Made by a program: the position numbers and the translations under genes. A stretch of DNA of 64,000 nt from Acanthochlamys bracteata (lineage: Eukaryota > Streptophyta > Magnoliopsida > Pandanales > Velloziaceae): the NCBI GenBank assembly GCA_019914995.1, contig CM034127.1, positions 11,656,001-11,720,000 of the forward strand. The letters run 5' to 3'. A model generated the notes under the pieces. The model was given only the letters and a program-made list of their open reading frames with translations. It was not told the DNA's origin and ran no database searches. Shown here in pieces: positions 46,401 through 64,000 of this stretch (position 1 is the stretch's first letter; every line of letters starts with the position of its first letter).

Positions 46401-47725
46401 GGGCATGACTTTGTCAAAGAGGATGCCATGCATTGTAGTGGAGGCGTGATCACCGGTAGAACTAGGTGTCCTAAAGTGGTCGGTTTATTTGTGGGGCTGT
46501 CATACCAATGATATGCCATACTTCATGCATGCTGCAGTTTTCCTTTACATATCATGTTATTTGCTATTTGTTTGAAGATTTTGTTCATCTCAGTCATTTT
46601 TTTGGTCTGTATGTTAAATTTTATTTCTTAGTATTTTAACAACCCTTGTTTTGCTTCTTTTTTGAAATGGGATCCATATTCAGTGTTTTTCTTGTATTAT
46701 TAATTTTTTCATTAATTTTTATTTTAGAGTGATACTCTGGTTACCTCCTTCCTATCTTGTATCCATATTTTTGATATATTGTTGGCATGGGGTGAGAGAC
46801 AACCCCTCTGGATGGGTTTGTGCGAATTAATGGTGGATTTAGAAAGAAAAAGGGTATAAAAAAGAATTTTGCTGCAATTTTCTTTTACGTAAATCATAAC
46901 ATTTGCTATTTGTTTAAAATTTTTATCATGTCGAGGCACTTTTTTTTGGTTAGTAGGTTACATGTTTATTTCTTAGTATTGGAACAATCCTAGTTTTGCT
47001 TCGTTTTGGAATGGGATCCATATTCGGGTGTGATAGACTCCCTCAGGATGGGTTTTAGTGAATGAATGGTGAATTTAGAAAGAAAAATGGTATAAAAAGG
47101 AATACGTGAGGGGCTGTTCATAGTGCTAGTGTATTTATTATCTGTTTTTTAGTTCTTCCTATTGGAGATTTTGCCTCACATTCTTTCAAGATTTTATGTA
47201 TTCAGTTGAATATATTCTGAGTGAACTTTGCTCAACATTTTTGTGTCATTAATAATTTCAAATTTTTACAGCATCTAATGTTGTGTTGGTCTTTATATGA
47301 TGCTTTTCGTGGACGTGACTTAAGATGCCATGCATTGTAGTGGAGGCATTGTCACTGGTAGATCTAGGTGTCTGAAAGTAGTTGGTTTATTTGGTGGGCT
47401 ATCATACCAATGAAACAAATGCCATACTTCATGTGTGCTGTAATTTTCTAACATAAATCATGATATTCCTATTAGTTTGAAGCTTTTATCATCTCCAGGC
47501 TTTTTTCTTTTTTTTTTGGTTTGGAGGCTACATGTTTATTAACAGTCCTTGTTTTGCTTCCTTTTGGCATGGGATTCATATGCTGTTATTTTTTACAAAA
47601 TTCTTTTTGGAAAGTGATACTCTGGTTACCTCCTTCTCCTTATGTTTCGTTCTTGTACTGATTTCTTTGGTATATTGTTGACCATGGGGCTCTCCCCTTG
47701 CTATGGGATTCTGCGAACGAAGTAC

Positions 47726-49245
47726 TTAGGTATGTGTTTGCCTACCTTATGTGTGAAAACCCATTGTCGTTAATATGTGCTGTTATTGCAATGGGAACTT
47801 TCTCCTATTTGACAAAATGGCTTAGTAAGGACGTTTACGTCTGAGGAGTTAACCGAGAAGTACCTTCCTCTGAAAGAGAGGAAGCCCAGGTTTTGATGAC
47901 TGGAGTGATTCAAGATTGTTTAACAGTGGCGAATCCAACATCTGGCACCTCCTCGTAATTTCCTTGGAAACCGTCACTGCTATGGCGGTCTTTTCAAATG
48001 AAGAGGGAGAGGATGTGCTTTCCAATGTTTGTCTTTAGAGCATGCATGCAGCACTGCTGCTCAACTAACTAGTTCAAGGCCTTCGCTGCCGCTTGAAGCA
48101 TTTGCTGATTTCCAATCTAAAGCTTCTTGTGGAAAGTGATGCACTGGGTGAGAAATCGGATAGGCAACAAAGACTTGCGTTCTCAACCATGGAATTTAGA
48201 AAGGCGATACTGACATGCTACTCTGTTGGTTTTGGCAAACATACTGGAGTGTTCAGTGCACCATGTGGACAAGGAAGCCAATGCCAAAGCCATCGAAAAG
48301 GCAAACTCTGGGTCTCAGCTGCTGCACTTGCACGTCTGTCGATCACGGATATACTCACTAAACAAAGTAAAAGGAACGAAGAAATGAATATGGCTAATCA
48401 CCGAACTATAATCGTTTTTGAATGTACCTTGTGCATAAGAAGTTAAACACGAGTACTTGATAGTTCAATCCTTGATGGATACTTCTGTTTCGTAGAACCC
48501 GTGCTTTGTGCTTGAGAACATCATTAAATTTGAACAAGAAAGAATTTGTAATATACATGTAAAGATGAAAGCTGGACCTTGCAAGTGATTTTCATTACAT
48601 TAAAAGAAGAAAGGTTCCAACAGAGACATTCAGCTATGAACATAAGTGATCGACATGTAGGAGATACCAACGACCACACTTTACAGAAGGTATAACAGTA
48701 AGATTCTGGGAACCTTTTCTCTCTTCCACATGCAGATGACGCATTTCTCTGGATTCTGGAGTCCCTTGGATTTATACCTTCTGATTCCACTTATTGTCAA
48801 ATTGCAATACATAGTGTCTAAATGCTCAGCAGGAATCTTAATGCTCCCTCGGCGGTACGAGCCAACTGAACTGATTCAACTAAGACCAACATATTTCCAG
48901 TTCTTCATTTGCAGATTAACCATTTTATCTAAAACAACAGAATCCAAAGTCATTCAAACTTGACAAAAATGGATTAAACTCATGTCTACTTTGTCGATGA
49001 AGCTCAAGCATTCTCATTGGCATGGACATGTGGAAGCTTTTAAACTTAACTGAAGACACTGTTGATATTGGAGAGGACACAGAAAACTGAGCCATTTTTT
49101 TATCTGCTGAATTCTCCAAGTGGTTGAACCACCTTCCCTAGCTTTCCACTCCTGTCCATGAAACTTCCACATCAGCACAAAAATCCTTTCTCCATAGCAG
49201 CTATAATGCAAGAAAGCTCTGGTTTACATCAGAGCAGAGAGCTTA
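47726..49245. other. 3' flank of the array and 3' flank of the small membrane protein gene
   Basis: 47880-48080 is the paralogue of 40205-40730 and keeps the MITE-free site at about 48030. A 117-codon plus-strand frame at 48093-48446 resembles no family. The part from about 48500 should include the 3' UTR of the leftward-reading gene that ends at 49246. Confidence 0.45.
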
Positions 49246-50469
49246 TCAAGATGTGTCTGACTTCTTCAGGACAGGAATATCATAACGGATGGCAAAGATT
49301 TCTTTCACCAGTGCAATTTGTTGCAGCAGGTCGCTTATTCTCTACAAAGAAGAAAGAGGAAATTAATAAATGTTCCACTATCTTATAGACATCAAATTAA
49401 GCATGACTTCAATACTCTAAAGAATGAGAAAGATCAATTGATCCTGAATAGTGAAGAAGTTGGAGTGCTTTCTTTTATATACTTTTCAACTTTTTATATG
49501 TAGGAACTCAAGTAGTAGAGTGGTTTTGCCTGAGCTAAGGAAACAACCACCACTGCTACAATCTGTAATGTCCATCCAAGAAGTAAGAGCAACTTAAAAG
49601 AGGCAGAAGAGGACATGTTTTGAGACCAAAAGAAATGGAAGAAGGAAAATATCGTGTGGAAGAGCTATGCAATTTCCGATTAACCAAGACTTTCAGATTC
49701 TTCTAATATAAGCACTCTACACTAATACTTGAATCAACAAAGGGAAAAATTGCATAGCTCTTCCATAGTTTCCTTCAACTTCCACACGAATTTAGTTACA
49801 AGTTACAGAAAATTTCAACCATGCACAACTTTTGAACAAAAGACACGTTGTAAACTAAACAAAAAACACAAAGCTAAATTAAACTTGTCCATACACAAAC
49901 CAAAACGTAAAATCGTAAAATTTTAGAAGCAATACCTGGTCTTTCTCACGGAGAAGCAAGAACGCCAATTCTTTCTCCCTCTGCCGCTGCCGCCTTCGTC
50001 GGCCCAAGTAGAACACCGCCGCAACAGCCGCCGCGATTCCCGCCACAGCAGCGAATGACACAACTGCCCCTGTCCCGTCTCCTTCTCCGCATCCCCGCAC
50101 TAGTCCCATTCCCCAAACCACAACTCTCTTCACTTGCTCAAATCCTGAGTTGAGATCTGGAGGCAAGACCTCCTTCTCCTCTCCCTCGTCAACTTCCGCG
50201 TGGGGATCTTGAAGCAAAACAGCTTTATCATCACAATCATCCACATCAGCAACGCCTTCCTCTGATAGGTTAAAACGTTCTACATCAAAAGAAGGGTGAA
50301 GGCCTTCATGGTGACTGGGTGGAAAAACGGAGTAATCATCATAGCCATCCGATTGCTGCTGCGGCGGCGGCGGCAGAGGGGCAGAAGAAATTGATTCCCA
50401 TCCTTCAAAGTGGAACGGGTCTCTTGGATGGTGACGTTTCCCTTCTTCTCCGATCATCTCCTCCGCCAT
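49246..50469 (-). CDS. Small single-pass membrane protein with acidic N-terminus
   Basis: Two exons, 50469-49936 and 49341-49246, give 178 + 31 codons (209 aa) with a phase-0 intron; the second exon reads RISDLLQQIALVKEIFAIRY and ends KKSDTS. Residues 1-110 are acidic and proline/glutamine rich (PLPPPPQQQSDGYDDY). Residues about 135-156 form an alanine/valine transmembrane helix (AVVSFAAVAGIAAAVAAVFY). Next come a strongly basic RRRRQRQREKE stretch and an amphipathic, coiled-coil-like tail. The charge pattern suggests a large cytosolic N-terminal part and one membrane anchor near the C-terminus. The layout looks like a small plant-specific uncharacterised family; I do not know its function. 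It is divergent from the RING/LON gene with 0.6 kb between the two ATGs. Confidence 0.82.
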
Positions 50470-51066
50470 GAATGGCTCTTGCTGTCTATGCCTCTCAAGG
50501 TTCTCTATCGTTCGCGCGTTGGTCAGTTATTGACTCGACTACAGTTAGACCATGATTATATTCTCTCTCCACACCTTGGCCCGTATATAGAACCATTAAA
50601 AAGTAGCCACGTAGTAAAATAGAACGTAGACCCCAGTTGTTTTGAAAAGAAAAGAAATAAGGAGTATATGGTATTTGCAGAATGGGACCTCCGTAATAAG
50701 ATTTTTATTACAAGTCGATGAATGCGGACCAACATATAAAACCACTGCGTACATCCACGTAGTAAAAATCCTTGACGGGCCTACCTTGTAAAATACCCAC
50801 ATTAAAAGTATAATTTTGCATATTGGGATCTTTAATCGAATTCGTAAAAGCTGGTCCATAATTGAAATACATTTGGCTGGATCGCACGGCATGAATGGGA
50901 GAGAGAAGGAGAAGAACAGAACACGTATTCTATTCTCTGCCGCGAGAACACTAACAAAAAGACTCGTCAATGAATGAAGACGGAGAGAGGAGAGAACTGA
51001 TTTCACTCAACTATCCATTCTTCTTCTTCTTCTCTCCTGAACTGACTCGATCGGCAATCGCTCGTC
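50470..51066. promoter_or_regulatory. Divergent promoter between the membrane protein and RING/LON genes
   Basis: 597 bp separate two head-to-head ATGs, so both promoters must lie here. A (TTC)n run close to the RING/LON start (about 51020-51036) is the likely 5' leader. No further gene is seen. Confidence 0.5.
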
Positions 51067-57012
<5,946 letters not shown>

Positions 57013-58676
57013 AGCAGATGGCTGTCGAGTGCAGTAGCAGCATTCTTAATTTGTTATTAGTATATTATTATTTCTGCCATTTTTTGAGTACTAAAATTAT
57101 TTTAATTTATTATTTTAAAGATACGATGAGGAAAGGGTTGGAATCATGACACCCCTGTCAATAGCAAATTAAGTGCCACTGTTCATGATTTTACTTCAAG
57201 GAGTCCACCGTTCTTCAAGTTTATACATCATAGTAAGCATTTGTTCTGAACTACTGCATGAAAGTACAGAAACACAAGGAAGAGAAGAATGCAACAGCAG
57301 AAAGTAATAATGTAATATCACTGAGCAGTGAGCAGCATGCTCAAGGAGAAAATGAAGGCTACATTTTTGGAAGTTAAAGTATTTGAGGTTATATGTTTAT
57401 ATGTAAAGAATTGAGAGGGTAAAAATCTCGGCTACGTATGACCTGGACACTTATGGCAGCTACCTACTAATCCAAACTCCGAAATTATCACCGTAAAAGG
57501 ATCAAAACAGGCATTCTCCTTGATGTCACAATTTTTCTACAGCATCGTTTTTTTAGTTACTTTACTATACTAGCTAGAACAAGTTATACCATTACATACA
57601 AACATCACTTGTTTGTTTTCATTGCTTGAGATATCAGTTTTATTAGGAAGTAAACGCCATTGCTAGTCTGCAAGAAGCAGCTTATTAACCAAAAAGTTAT
57701 ACAACTACTTTAGGGAATACACATATCATAGTTCTTAGAACTGCCTAAAACCCGAAACATTGACAACTTTTGGGCCTCTAACATGATTGTAGATTCATTG
57801 GCAAATAAAATTGCCAATTATGTTGGATTTTATTGCATGAAAATATTGTACTTATTACTTCAATTCAGGTTTGTATGGCTTTAAGAAGATCCCAGCCATG
57901 TCAAATCTAGGTTAAGTTAGGAGTCCTTTTATGGTACAAACCAATAAAGAGGTAAACTATACTATGAGTTTAAGTAGGCGCAATTTCACTTGTTTTGGAT
58001 CAAAGGTAGGTATGTGAACAAGCTCTTTATTCTACAATTTTTTAAAAATTAAAAAAACTTTTCTTGTTTTAGAAAAAGCTCTTTTTTTAAAATAAATGTT
58101 AGTGGCTATAACCTTCTTCAAGTTTCAGTTAACCACTATATGATTTCTTATAAGGGCCTAGCCTGGTAAATGTTGGATCAATGTAAGGACTACCACAAGT
58201 TGGGCTCAGGAAACGTTTAGAAGGATTTAGTGAAAAAGAGGTTTTCTAAAAGAAAAAATATTTTAGAAATTTTCAAAAAATAAATTTATTTTATTTATTT
58301 AAAAAATTATAAAATGATTAATAAAAAATTTTATGATGTAAAGTTTTTATGTATTTTAAAAATTTTATAAAATACTTTAAAAATTTTTCTTAAAAATTAT
58401 AAATAAAAAATTCTGAAAAAAAAGCTCCACAAACATAACTCTAGTCCATTTGATTGAATAACAACACATCATTTGTTGTGAATGAACGGCTGGCCACGTC
58501 ACCCATCTACCCGGCTCCGTCATAACTGTTCGCAACATTGTCTTTCCTTCTTTTACTTTTCGCGCTATTTCAATCTCCAATTGGGCGATTTCCAAAACCC
58601 TAAAAACAAGCTTGCATCTTTTGTTCCTGATCAGGAATTTCTCAGAAAAGCTTTTGAATTTGATTGAGAGTTTCTT
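57013..58676. other. Intergenic region with an AT-rich MITE-like stretch
   Basis: The first part should be the 3' UTR of the RING/LON gene. An AT-rich stretch at about 58205-58450 looks like a decayed foldback element: 'aaacgtttagaagg' on the left faces 'tgtttgtggagc' in reverse complement on the right. Its ends are not certain. The last 200 bp are less AT-rich and hold the UXT promoter. Confidence 0.4.
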
Positions 58677-61309
58677 ATGGAGAACGATCTGTACCGGCAA
58701 CAGAAAGTCCAGAGATACGAAGAATTTCTCGATCGCCGTCTTAAGCCTGATCTAGTCAAAGCAATTGCTGAGAGGTTCCTTCATGCCTCTCTCTCTCTCT
58801 CTCGCGCGTGATTTTGAAATCTCAAAATTTTTTGGGTATTCTTTGAGAAGAAGATGGTGTTTTTTGGTTTCAGGGACAAGGTTTTTCAGCAGCAGAAGAT
58901 TTTGTATCCTACTAATTGCTTACTTATTGGTTTATTTTATTTTTGTGAGTCGTGGTGTGTTTCTGAGCTGTGATAATTGTTGGGAACTTATCCGATAGGT
59001 ATTTGATATTTGCTTCACTGAAATTGCTGCATCTTATTGTTGTTACTGTGTTACTTGCTTGACTCAACCGAAGCTGGTGGCACGTTTAGTTAATTGAAGT
59101 AAGGTAGCAAGATAGTGAAGATACTTTGATGAATTTCAATCATTTAATAGGAGTGGACATTCAACATGATTTGTGCATAATCGCATAATTGTGTCCTATT
59201 CTCATTGCTTGGTGGGTGCTTTGTAATTTGCTGGACGCAATGGCTGTATCTTATTTTTGCTGTGGAGGGAGAAGTCCTTATTTTTCTATCTGTAAGAGTG
59301 TACACAATGAACCTTAGCTTCTAGGTCACAGTAGATTTTTCGTCCCCTTTTCTTCTGCATTGACACCAATCAAGCCATTATACTTTCTGGGTTTCCCATG
59401 TAGATGCTTCCGTGTTCTTAAGCTCCAATACAGATTGGTGCTTTTGTGTAAGGAAAGAGTTAGAATTTGCTTGACCTTATAGTTTAATATCCACCAAGAA
59501 TATTGTTTGTCCTTATTTAAAGTTTAGTTAGTTTTGATGTTGGTGATATGTATTTTGTGGTTTTGTTTTGCCTGTTCCCTTAACTGCTTTTTTACAGTGC
59601 CGACCTTAAAAGAAACATTCAAAATTTGGAGAAGAATGGGATAACTTCAATGAGAACTATGGTTAATCTAGGCTCAGAAGTATACGCACAAGCTGAAGTG
59701 TATGTTTGAGTTTATCTTGAATGATGTTACTTCAACACCACCACTTACCCCTCTGTTGTTGTTTTCCATAGCTCACATAGCTTTTGCTTGTTTGCAATTG
59801 CTTTATATATGCCTTCTGTTTTAAGTCTTCTTTTGGACTGTATCCATCTTCTTGCTCTACTCCATTTGAATTAGTAGTTGTTTCTCATTTTCTTCTCAGT
59901 AATGTGTTTCCTCTACATCTTGGGTAGTATATTAGTCTCAAAGGTTTGGGTATTGACAGAGAGGAGTTAGTTTGTAGTATTCCTTTGTGATGATGGCATA
60001 AAGTGGGATGGAATAGGTAAGCGTTGACTGTAGAAAGGAAATTATGGGCATCCCATTGTTGGCAGATTCTTTCTTAGGGATACTGAGTAAATTTTGGATA
60101 GTCTCGTTTGTAGACAATTTTGATTATGTAGTAGTTGTGATTACTTTTATTATTTCTGGCTGCTAAGAGCTTATATTTAATGTCCATGTATTTATTAACG
60201 TCAAGTAAAACTGTCGAGCATTTCATACCTAATAAATCCTTGATCCTTTATTTCCGTATGTGGATAATGCTGATCCGTTTCATGTTCATCAGCAGTCTCC
60301 CATTACATTACTGTCAAGCATTTCATACCTAGTAGCCACTTTTATTCCTTGTATAAAGCTTTTAGATGTTTCTATTTAGTTATTTGTACATTCTTCTCCA
60401 CAATTTTCTGCCACTGCAGGCCTGATACACGTCATATATTTGTTGATGTTGGTCTGGGTTTTCATGTTGAATTCACCTGGTTGGAGGCACTTGATTTCAT
60501 CTCAGTAAGAGAAGCTAGGCTGGAGAAGTACTTGTCTGCCTCCTCTAACTAGTTTCTATCTATCAGAATGTTTTCTTAAATGTTTAATGCTTACACATCA
60601 ACAAATATAACAAACCAGAAAAGCATGACTAGTATTGCTTGCAAATCGCACATACATTTGTCAGTGAACATTGTCATGTCAATTAGCTAGCTTGTACGTG
60701 ATAAAACAGAAAATTAAGTGAAAGGCTTGCGAGTCATTTGACTCTGATACATTAGAAAACAATATGAAGATTCTCTTTGGATATGCTATTTAGGCACATT
60801 TAGTTTGTTGTTGTATAGTTCAAAAATCTCAAGGAATATACATAACAAATTATGCATCACACATTTAGTTTGTTGTTGCATGGTTAAAAAGATGTGTTAT
60901 GCTTGTTTTGTTTAGACTTCAGATTTTTTATTCTTCTTCATGCTTTTTGGAACTCATAATGAGGATTTTTGTAATTCAATTTGGAGTTTTTTCTGCTACT
61001 AGCTCACTTGATAAAAGTTCATGAGAAGCATTTACATTTTTTTTTTCTTTTTCTTCTGCTTCATGCATGTAAATCTGTTTCTTTTCACTGCTTCCCCTGG
61101 CTAATCTTACGAATTATTCTTTGTATAGACAAGTAGAGGAATACACCCACCTTATTGCGAACATCAAGACCCAGATTAAGATGGTACACTACTCTTTAGA
61201 CCTTTGGGATGGTTTTTTAATTTCATTGAATTTTGGCACTTCTAACAGTACTATACACTTGCAGGTTGTTGAAGGGATTAGAGAGCTGCTCCAATTACCA
61301 GCAATGTGA
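58677..61309 (+). CDS. UXT: UXT homologue, prefoldin alpha-type chaperone subunit
   Basis: Six exons, 58677-58774, 58874-58903, 59598-59699, 60420-60527, 61129-61183 and 61265-61309, join in frame to 438 nt (145 aa). The protein starts MENDLYRQQKVQRYEEFLDR. It has an N-terminal coiled coil (about 1-60), a beta-hairpin core including the UXT-like VPDTRHIFVDVGLGFHVE, and a second coiled coil (about 100-145) ending LLQLPAM. This is the alpha-prefoldin layout of UXT (human ~157 aa), a subunit of the R2TP/prefoldin-like complex that assists assembly of RNA polymerases and PIKK kinases. Exon 2 is only 30 bp. A second copy of the terminal exon lies 155 bp downstream. A short CT run follows the first donor site. 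Confidence 0.9.
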
Positions 61310-61463
61310 TGCACAGAAATCTCAAAGTTGACCAACATTCAAATGGCATAGCTTGTCACGACATAAGTTGATGTTGGCCTTTTTTGCAAGCCAAACTCCA
61401 GTGGTTAGCTGCTGTTATAAGCATTCAGTTTTGGCATACTGAAATGGTAGTCTAACCTTAGAG

Positions 61464-61508
61464 GTGCGCAAAGAGATCAGGAAGCTGCTTCAATTACTGG
61501 CAACATGA
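61464..61508 (+). other. Duplicate UXT terminal exon, possible alternative last exon
   Basis: Directly after an AG acceptor, 45 bp read VRKEIRKLLQLLAT and TGA in the same phase as exon 6, which reads VVEGIRELLQLPAM and TGA over exactly 45 bp. The following bases also resemble those after exon 6. It could be spliced to exon 5 in place of exon 6, or be a decaying duplicate. Confidence 0.6.
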
Positions 61509-64000
61509 TGCTTAAATGCAAATTCACTAGATGTTCAAGTTGCATGCATTGCTACTTGATTTTTGTCAGCCCATGACTTTGGCCATTTTATATGGTTTTT
61601 GTCTAAGATATTGCTTTAGTCTTCATATGGGTACGTGAGCCTCTATTGTTCCCATCAAATTCACCTTTTTTCAAATTTATTTTTAATACAAAATAATTAA
61701 ATAATTTAAAATAAATTATTTTTATTACTAATTTATCTTTAATAACATAAATATAAATTTTTAATTTTATTTTTTTTAAAAAATTATTTCGAGGTAAACA
61801 CGTCCTAAGCGTAACGGTCTTATCTTTTTCTTCCACAGCTTAGTCAAACCAAACAATATTTCCTTAAAAATAAAAAAATTAAACAATGGAAACATGTAGC
61901 TGATTGGTCCAGCTCTTGTATAGATGTTTATCTTTTTAATTTATTATTTTAAATGCATATGCTACGGCTATTGTGATATGATGTGAATTTTTATAGTGAA
62001 CATACACCAAATATATCTAATTTCTAGTGGGTCAATCCTTAAGCTTATTGGCTTAATATGACAAGATTTTCCTGTAAACTCACATTCTTTGAAAGACTAC
62101 ATCACATTTCAATTTTATGTCTTAGATACAGGCTTGCATGTACTCAGTTGCTAATTATATGATTTTAAGGACACAACCAATGTTTTTATTGAAGACCATA
62201 GGAGCATTTTATTAAGTTTATTTCAGAAATAGGTGATTATATATCTTGGTTCCTCTTTTGTCTATAGATAATTGGTTGAGGGCAGTTTCATGAGTGACAG
62301 GATCTTGCAATTGTTCTAAGCCCAATATAGCCAAGGTAGTCTGTGATTATTCAACTGTGATTTAGCCAGCATTCAAGACCAACTGAACCAGTCAAGTTAA
62401 TAATATTCGCTCCTGCTTAAGTTTCTGACCGGTTCCAGAGAAGATGTAACCTTTTTGTCTATCCTTTCCTAAAGGTTAATTGGGCTAGAGATGTTGTTCA
62501 TCATCTACTTCAGGAAAAATGCATTACTTACGAATTTCAAGAAACATAACACCTGTTGCTACAGTCGTAGGGCATGGAATAAATTTATTGTACCTAGTAG
62601 CTTAGAATCAAAGGTTTGTTCGCAGATAAACATTAATGAATCATTTGATGTAGCCGCATTATTCTTTTTCTTATTATTACTGAAATCTAATTAGTTAGAG
62701 AAATTTTATCTGGGCCATCTTAATTAGGTGACTTTTAACCAGAAAATTGGTGTATCTTGATTATTAATTCACAAAGAAGAGTCTGTTTGGGGATGTTATG
62801 CGGTGGTTAGAATTTGGAAGTACAATTAGAGGCTTGGATTTGAAGTTTGTGTTTCAGGTTGTATGCTGTTAGGACGTCTTTCAATTGCATAGAACTTATT
62901 TTTTTAATTAGATCTTAAATTCAAACTTATTTTTCAATTTAGTTTATATTGAATCACTAAACTTATAATTCACTTTTTACCGATCTCAATTTTTTCAAAT
63001 TCAATTTGATTAAAACATACTCTTAGCCCTAGTAGTCTAGAACAAGAATTCCTTAAATCTTGCATCGCCTTCTTAAGAAAAACTTGCATTAATTGTATCC
63101 GTACGAGAATGCACAAATGTAGTTTGCAGTGGCAGACTCTTAAATGGATGTCTCTTCATAGCCACAGTCTCACAGATTGACGAGTATGTTTCATTACTGT
63201 GATAGAGCAAAAAAAAAAAAAAAAACAAACTAAAGTAGGCAGAAATTCAGAACCCTTGTTCCTGAAGGTTCCTTTATGTTCTTTAATTATACCGTTTCCT
63301 AATTCCTCTGTGGATGGTGTTTCACTGTAGTTCCCCTGGCCATACCTTCTTTGGACTTCTTTAAGATAGATGAGATTTGGTTGCAGCGAGGTAGATCGGA
63401 CAGCAGCAACAACTACTCTCCAACATCTCCATTACTCCTGGAGTGTGAAGTATATAGCAAGTGAAAGGGACAGCAGTTTTCGGGCCAACTCTCGTGTACC
63501 ATCATGTCATCCATGAGTTTATCCTTATGCAAATCGACATGTTGAAAAATATACTTTATCTTCTCCTAACTTTTTTTAATATGCACAGCAGATTTCATTG
63601 GCGCTGTTCTAATTGTAGAAAGAGAGTCAGTAAGTCCCAAGCTTAATACCAGAAGGCCATGCCATCTCATATGAGGGTTGCCTTGTGGGGAAACTGACTG
63701 ATCACCAAACACGTGATTATTTGTCCTTTTTTGTTTCTGTAATGACAGCTCTTAATTTCTCATTCCTGATCTTGTTTAACGTAAATAATTCCCATTGTGT
63801 GCTTTAAATTATTACTTTTGTTGACATCTTAAGCAAAGGATTAAAATTATCAGCGTGTGCATGTGACTCTAACAAAAAGCTATAAGCTTGAGACTATAAA
63901 AGTTATTCTTTCGTTTTTTTTCTATAAAGCGAGCTGTATGATTGTCGTTGAATTTATTCTGGGTTGGATTTACTCAAAGTTGGTTTCTTCTGTGCCTTAT
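61509..64000. other. Terminal intergenic region, no gene seen
   Basis: Very AT-rich at 61640-61810 and 62880-63010. A 19 bp run of A lies near 63210-63228. Short open frames show no family resemblance. A gene whose exons lie outside the window cannot be excluded. Confidence 0.5.

Larger units (their letters stand above)
42790..47725 (+). repeat. Tandem array of ~650 bp units, each with two long RNA foldbacks
   Basis: Unit starts (foldback 1, 5' arm) lie near 42901, 43545, 44071, 44741, 45393, 46055, 46729 and 47617, so spacing is 526-674 bp except across a rearranged stretch after 46863. In each unit, foldback 1 pairs a 'ggttacctcc..tgtacccatttctttg' arm with a 'gaaagaaaaagggtaca...gaggagctgg' arm across a ~60 nt loop holding 'catggggtgag'. 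Foldback 2 pairs 'gtgacttatgtcaaagagga..ggcatgatcactggta' with 'gtcataccaatgaaatgcca...ttttacataaatcatga' across a ~40 nt loop. Arms are imperfectly paired over 50-75 nt. Copies diverge mainly in the linkers. The array begins with half of foldback 2 (42800-42888) and ends with half of foldback 1. No reading frame is kept across copies. Plus strand is assigned from the TATA box only. Confidence 0.85.

Noticed and set aside
42790..47725. CRISPR-like array
   Set aside because: Units are ~650 bp with diverged repeats in a plant nuclear context; there are no short identical repeats with unique spacers.
48093..48446. 117-codon ORF after the array
   Set aside because: No family resemblance. Its beginning lies in the segment duplicated at 40.2-40.7 kb, which is clearly non-coding there.

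Overview
The window is nuclear DNA of a dicot plant, most likely a woody eudicot, although the species cannot be named from sequence alone. The evidence is AT-rich intergenic DNA, genes split by many short GT-AG introns, and plant-specific families: EAR-motif C2H2 zinc fingers, a WPP-domain protein, CYP81 cytochromes P450, a plant GH95 fucosidase and HOS15. Exon models below were built by hand from family similarity, GT/AG borders and reading-frame continuity. Each intact multi-exon model sums to a whole number of codons.

Layout. 1-3.3 kb: two single-finger C2H2 repressor-type genes on the minus strand. 4.2-7.1 kb: a decayed GDP-mannose pyrophosphorylase alpha-like pseudogene (minus). 8.0-14.0 kb: a complete ten-exon GH95 alpha-L-fucosidase (plus). 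15.3-23.1 kb: a complete fourteen-exon HOS15/TBL1-type WD40 gene (minus), with a 1.27 kb inverted-repeat element and a 102 bp palindrome in one intron. 23.7-32.8 kb: a CYP81 cluster on the minus strand with two full genes, two relics and a Ty1-copia relic. 34.0-36.9 kb: a divergent pair, an uncharacterised protein (minus) and a WPP-domain protein (plus). 40.2-48.1 kb: a gene-poor stretch with Tourist-like MITEs and an array of about seven ~650 bp units (42.79-47.73 kb). 49.2-50.5 kb: a small membrane protein (minus), divergent from a TPR/RING/LON gene (51.1-57.0 kb, plus) with two apparent lesions. 58.7-61.3 kb: a UXT prefoldin-like gene (plus), followed by a second copy of its last exon. Nothing recognisable was found in the last 2.4 kb.

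The most unusual object is the 42.8-47.7 kb array. Each unit carries two separate long imperfect foldbacks with no conserved reading frame, and a good TATA box lies about 0.9 kb upstream. This is the architecture expected of a polycistronic hairpin RNA locus (young MIRNA or siRNA type), but no small RNA identity can be assigned from sequence. A degenerate paralogue of its 3' flank lies at 40.2-40.7 kb. There a MITE has inserted, and the empty site is preserved at 48.03 kb.

The genes do not form a single pathway. Two smaller results stand out. The LON/RING gene has an in-frame TGA at a CGA-like position and a 19 bp tandem duplication that changes its C-terminus. The UXT gene is followed by a duplicate terminal exon that keeps phase, length and a stop codon.
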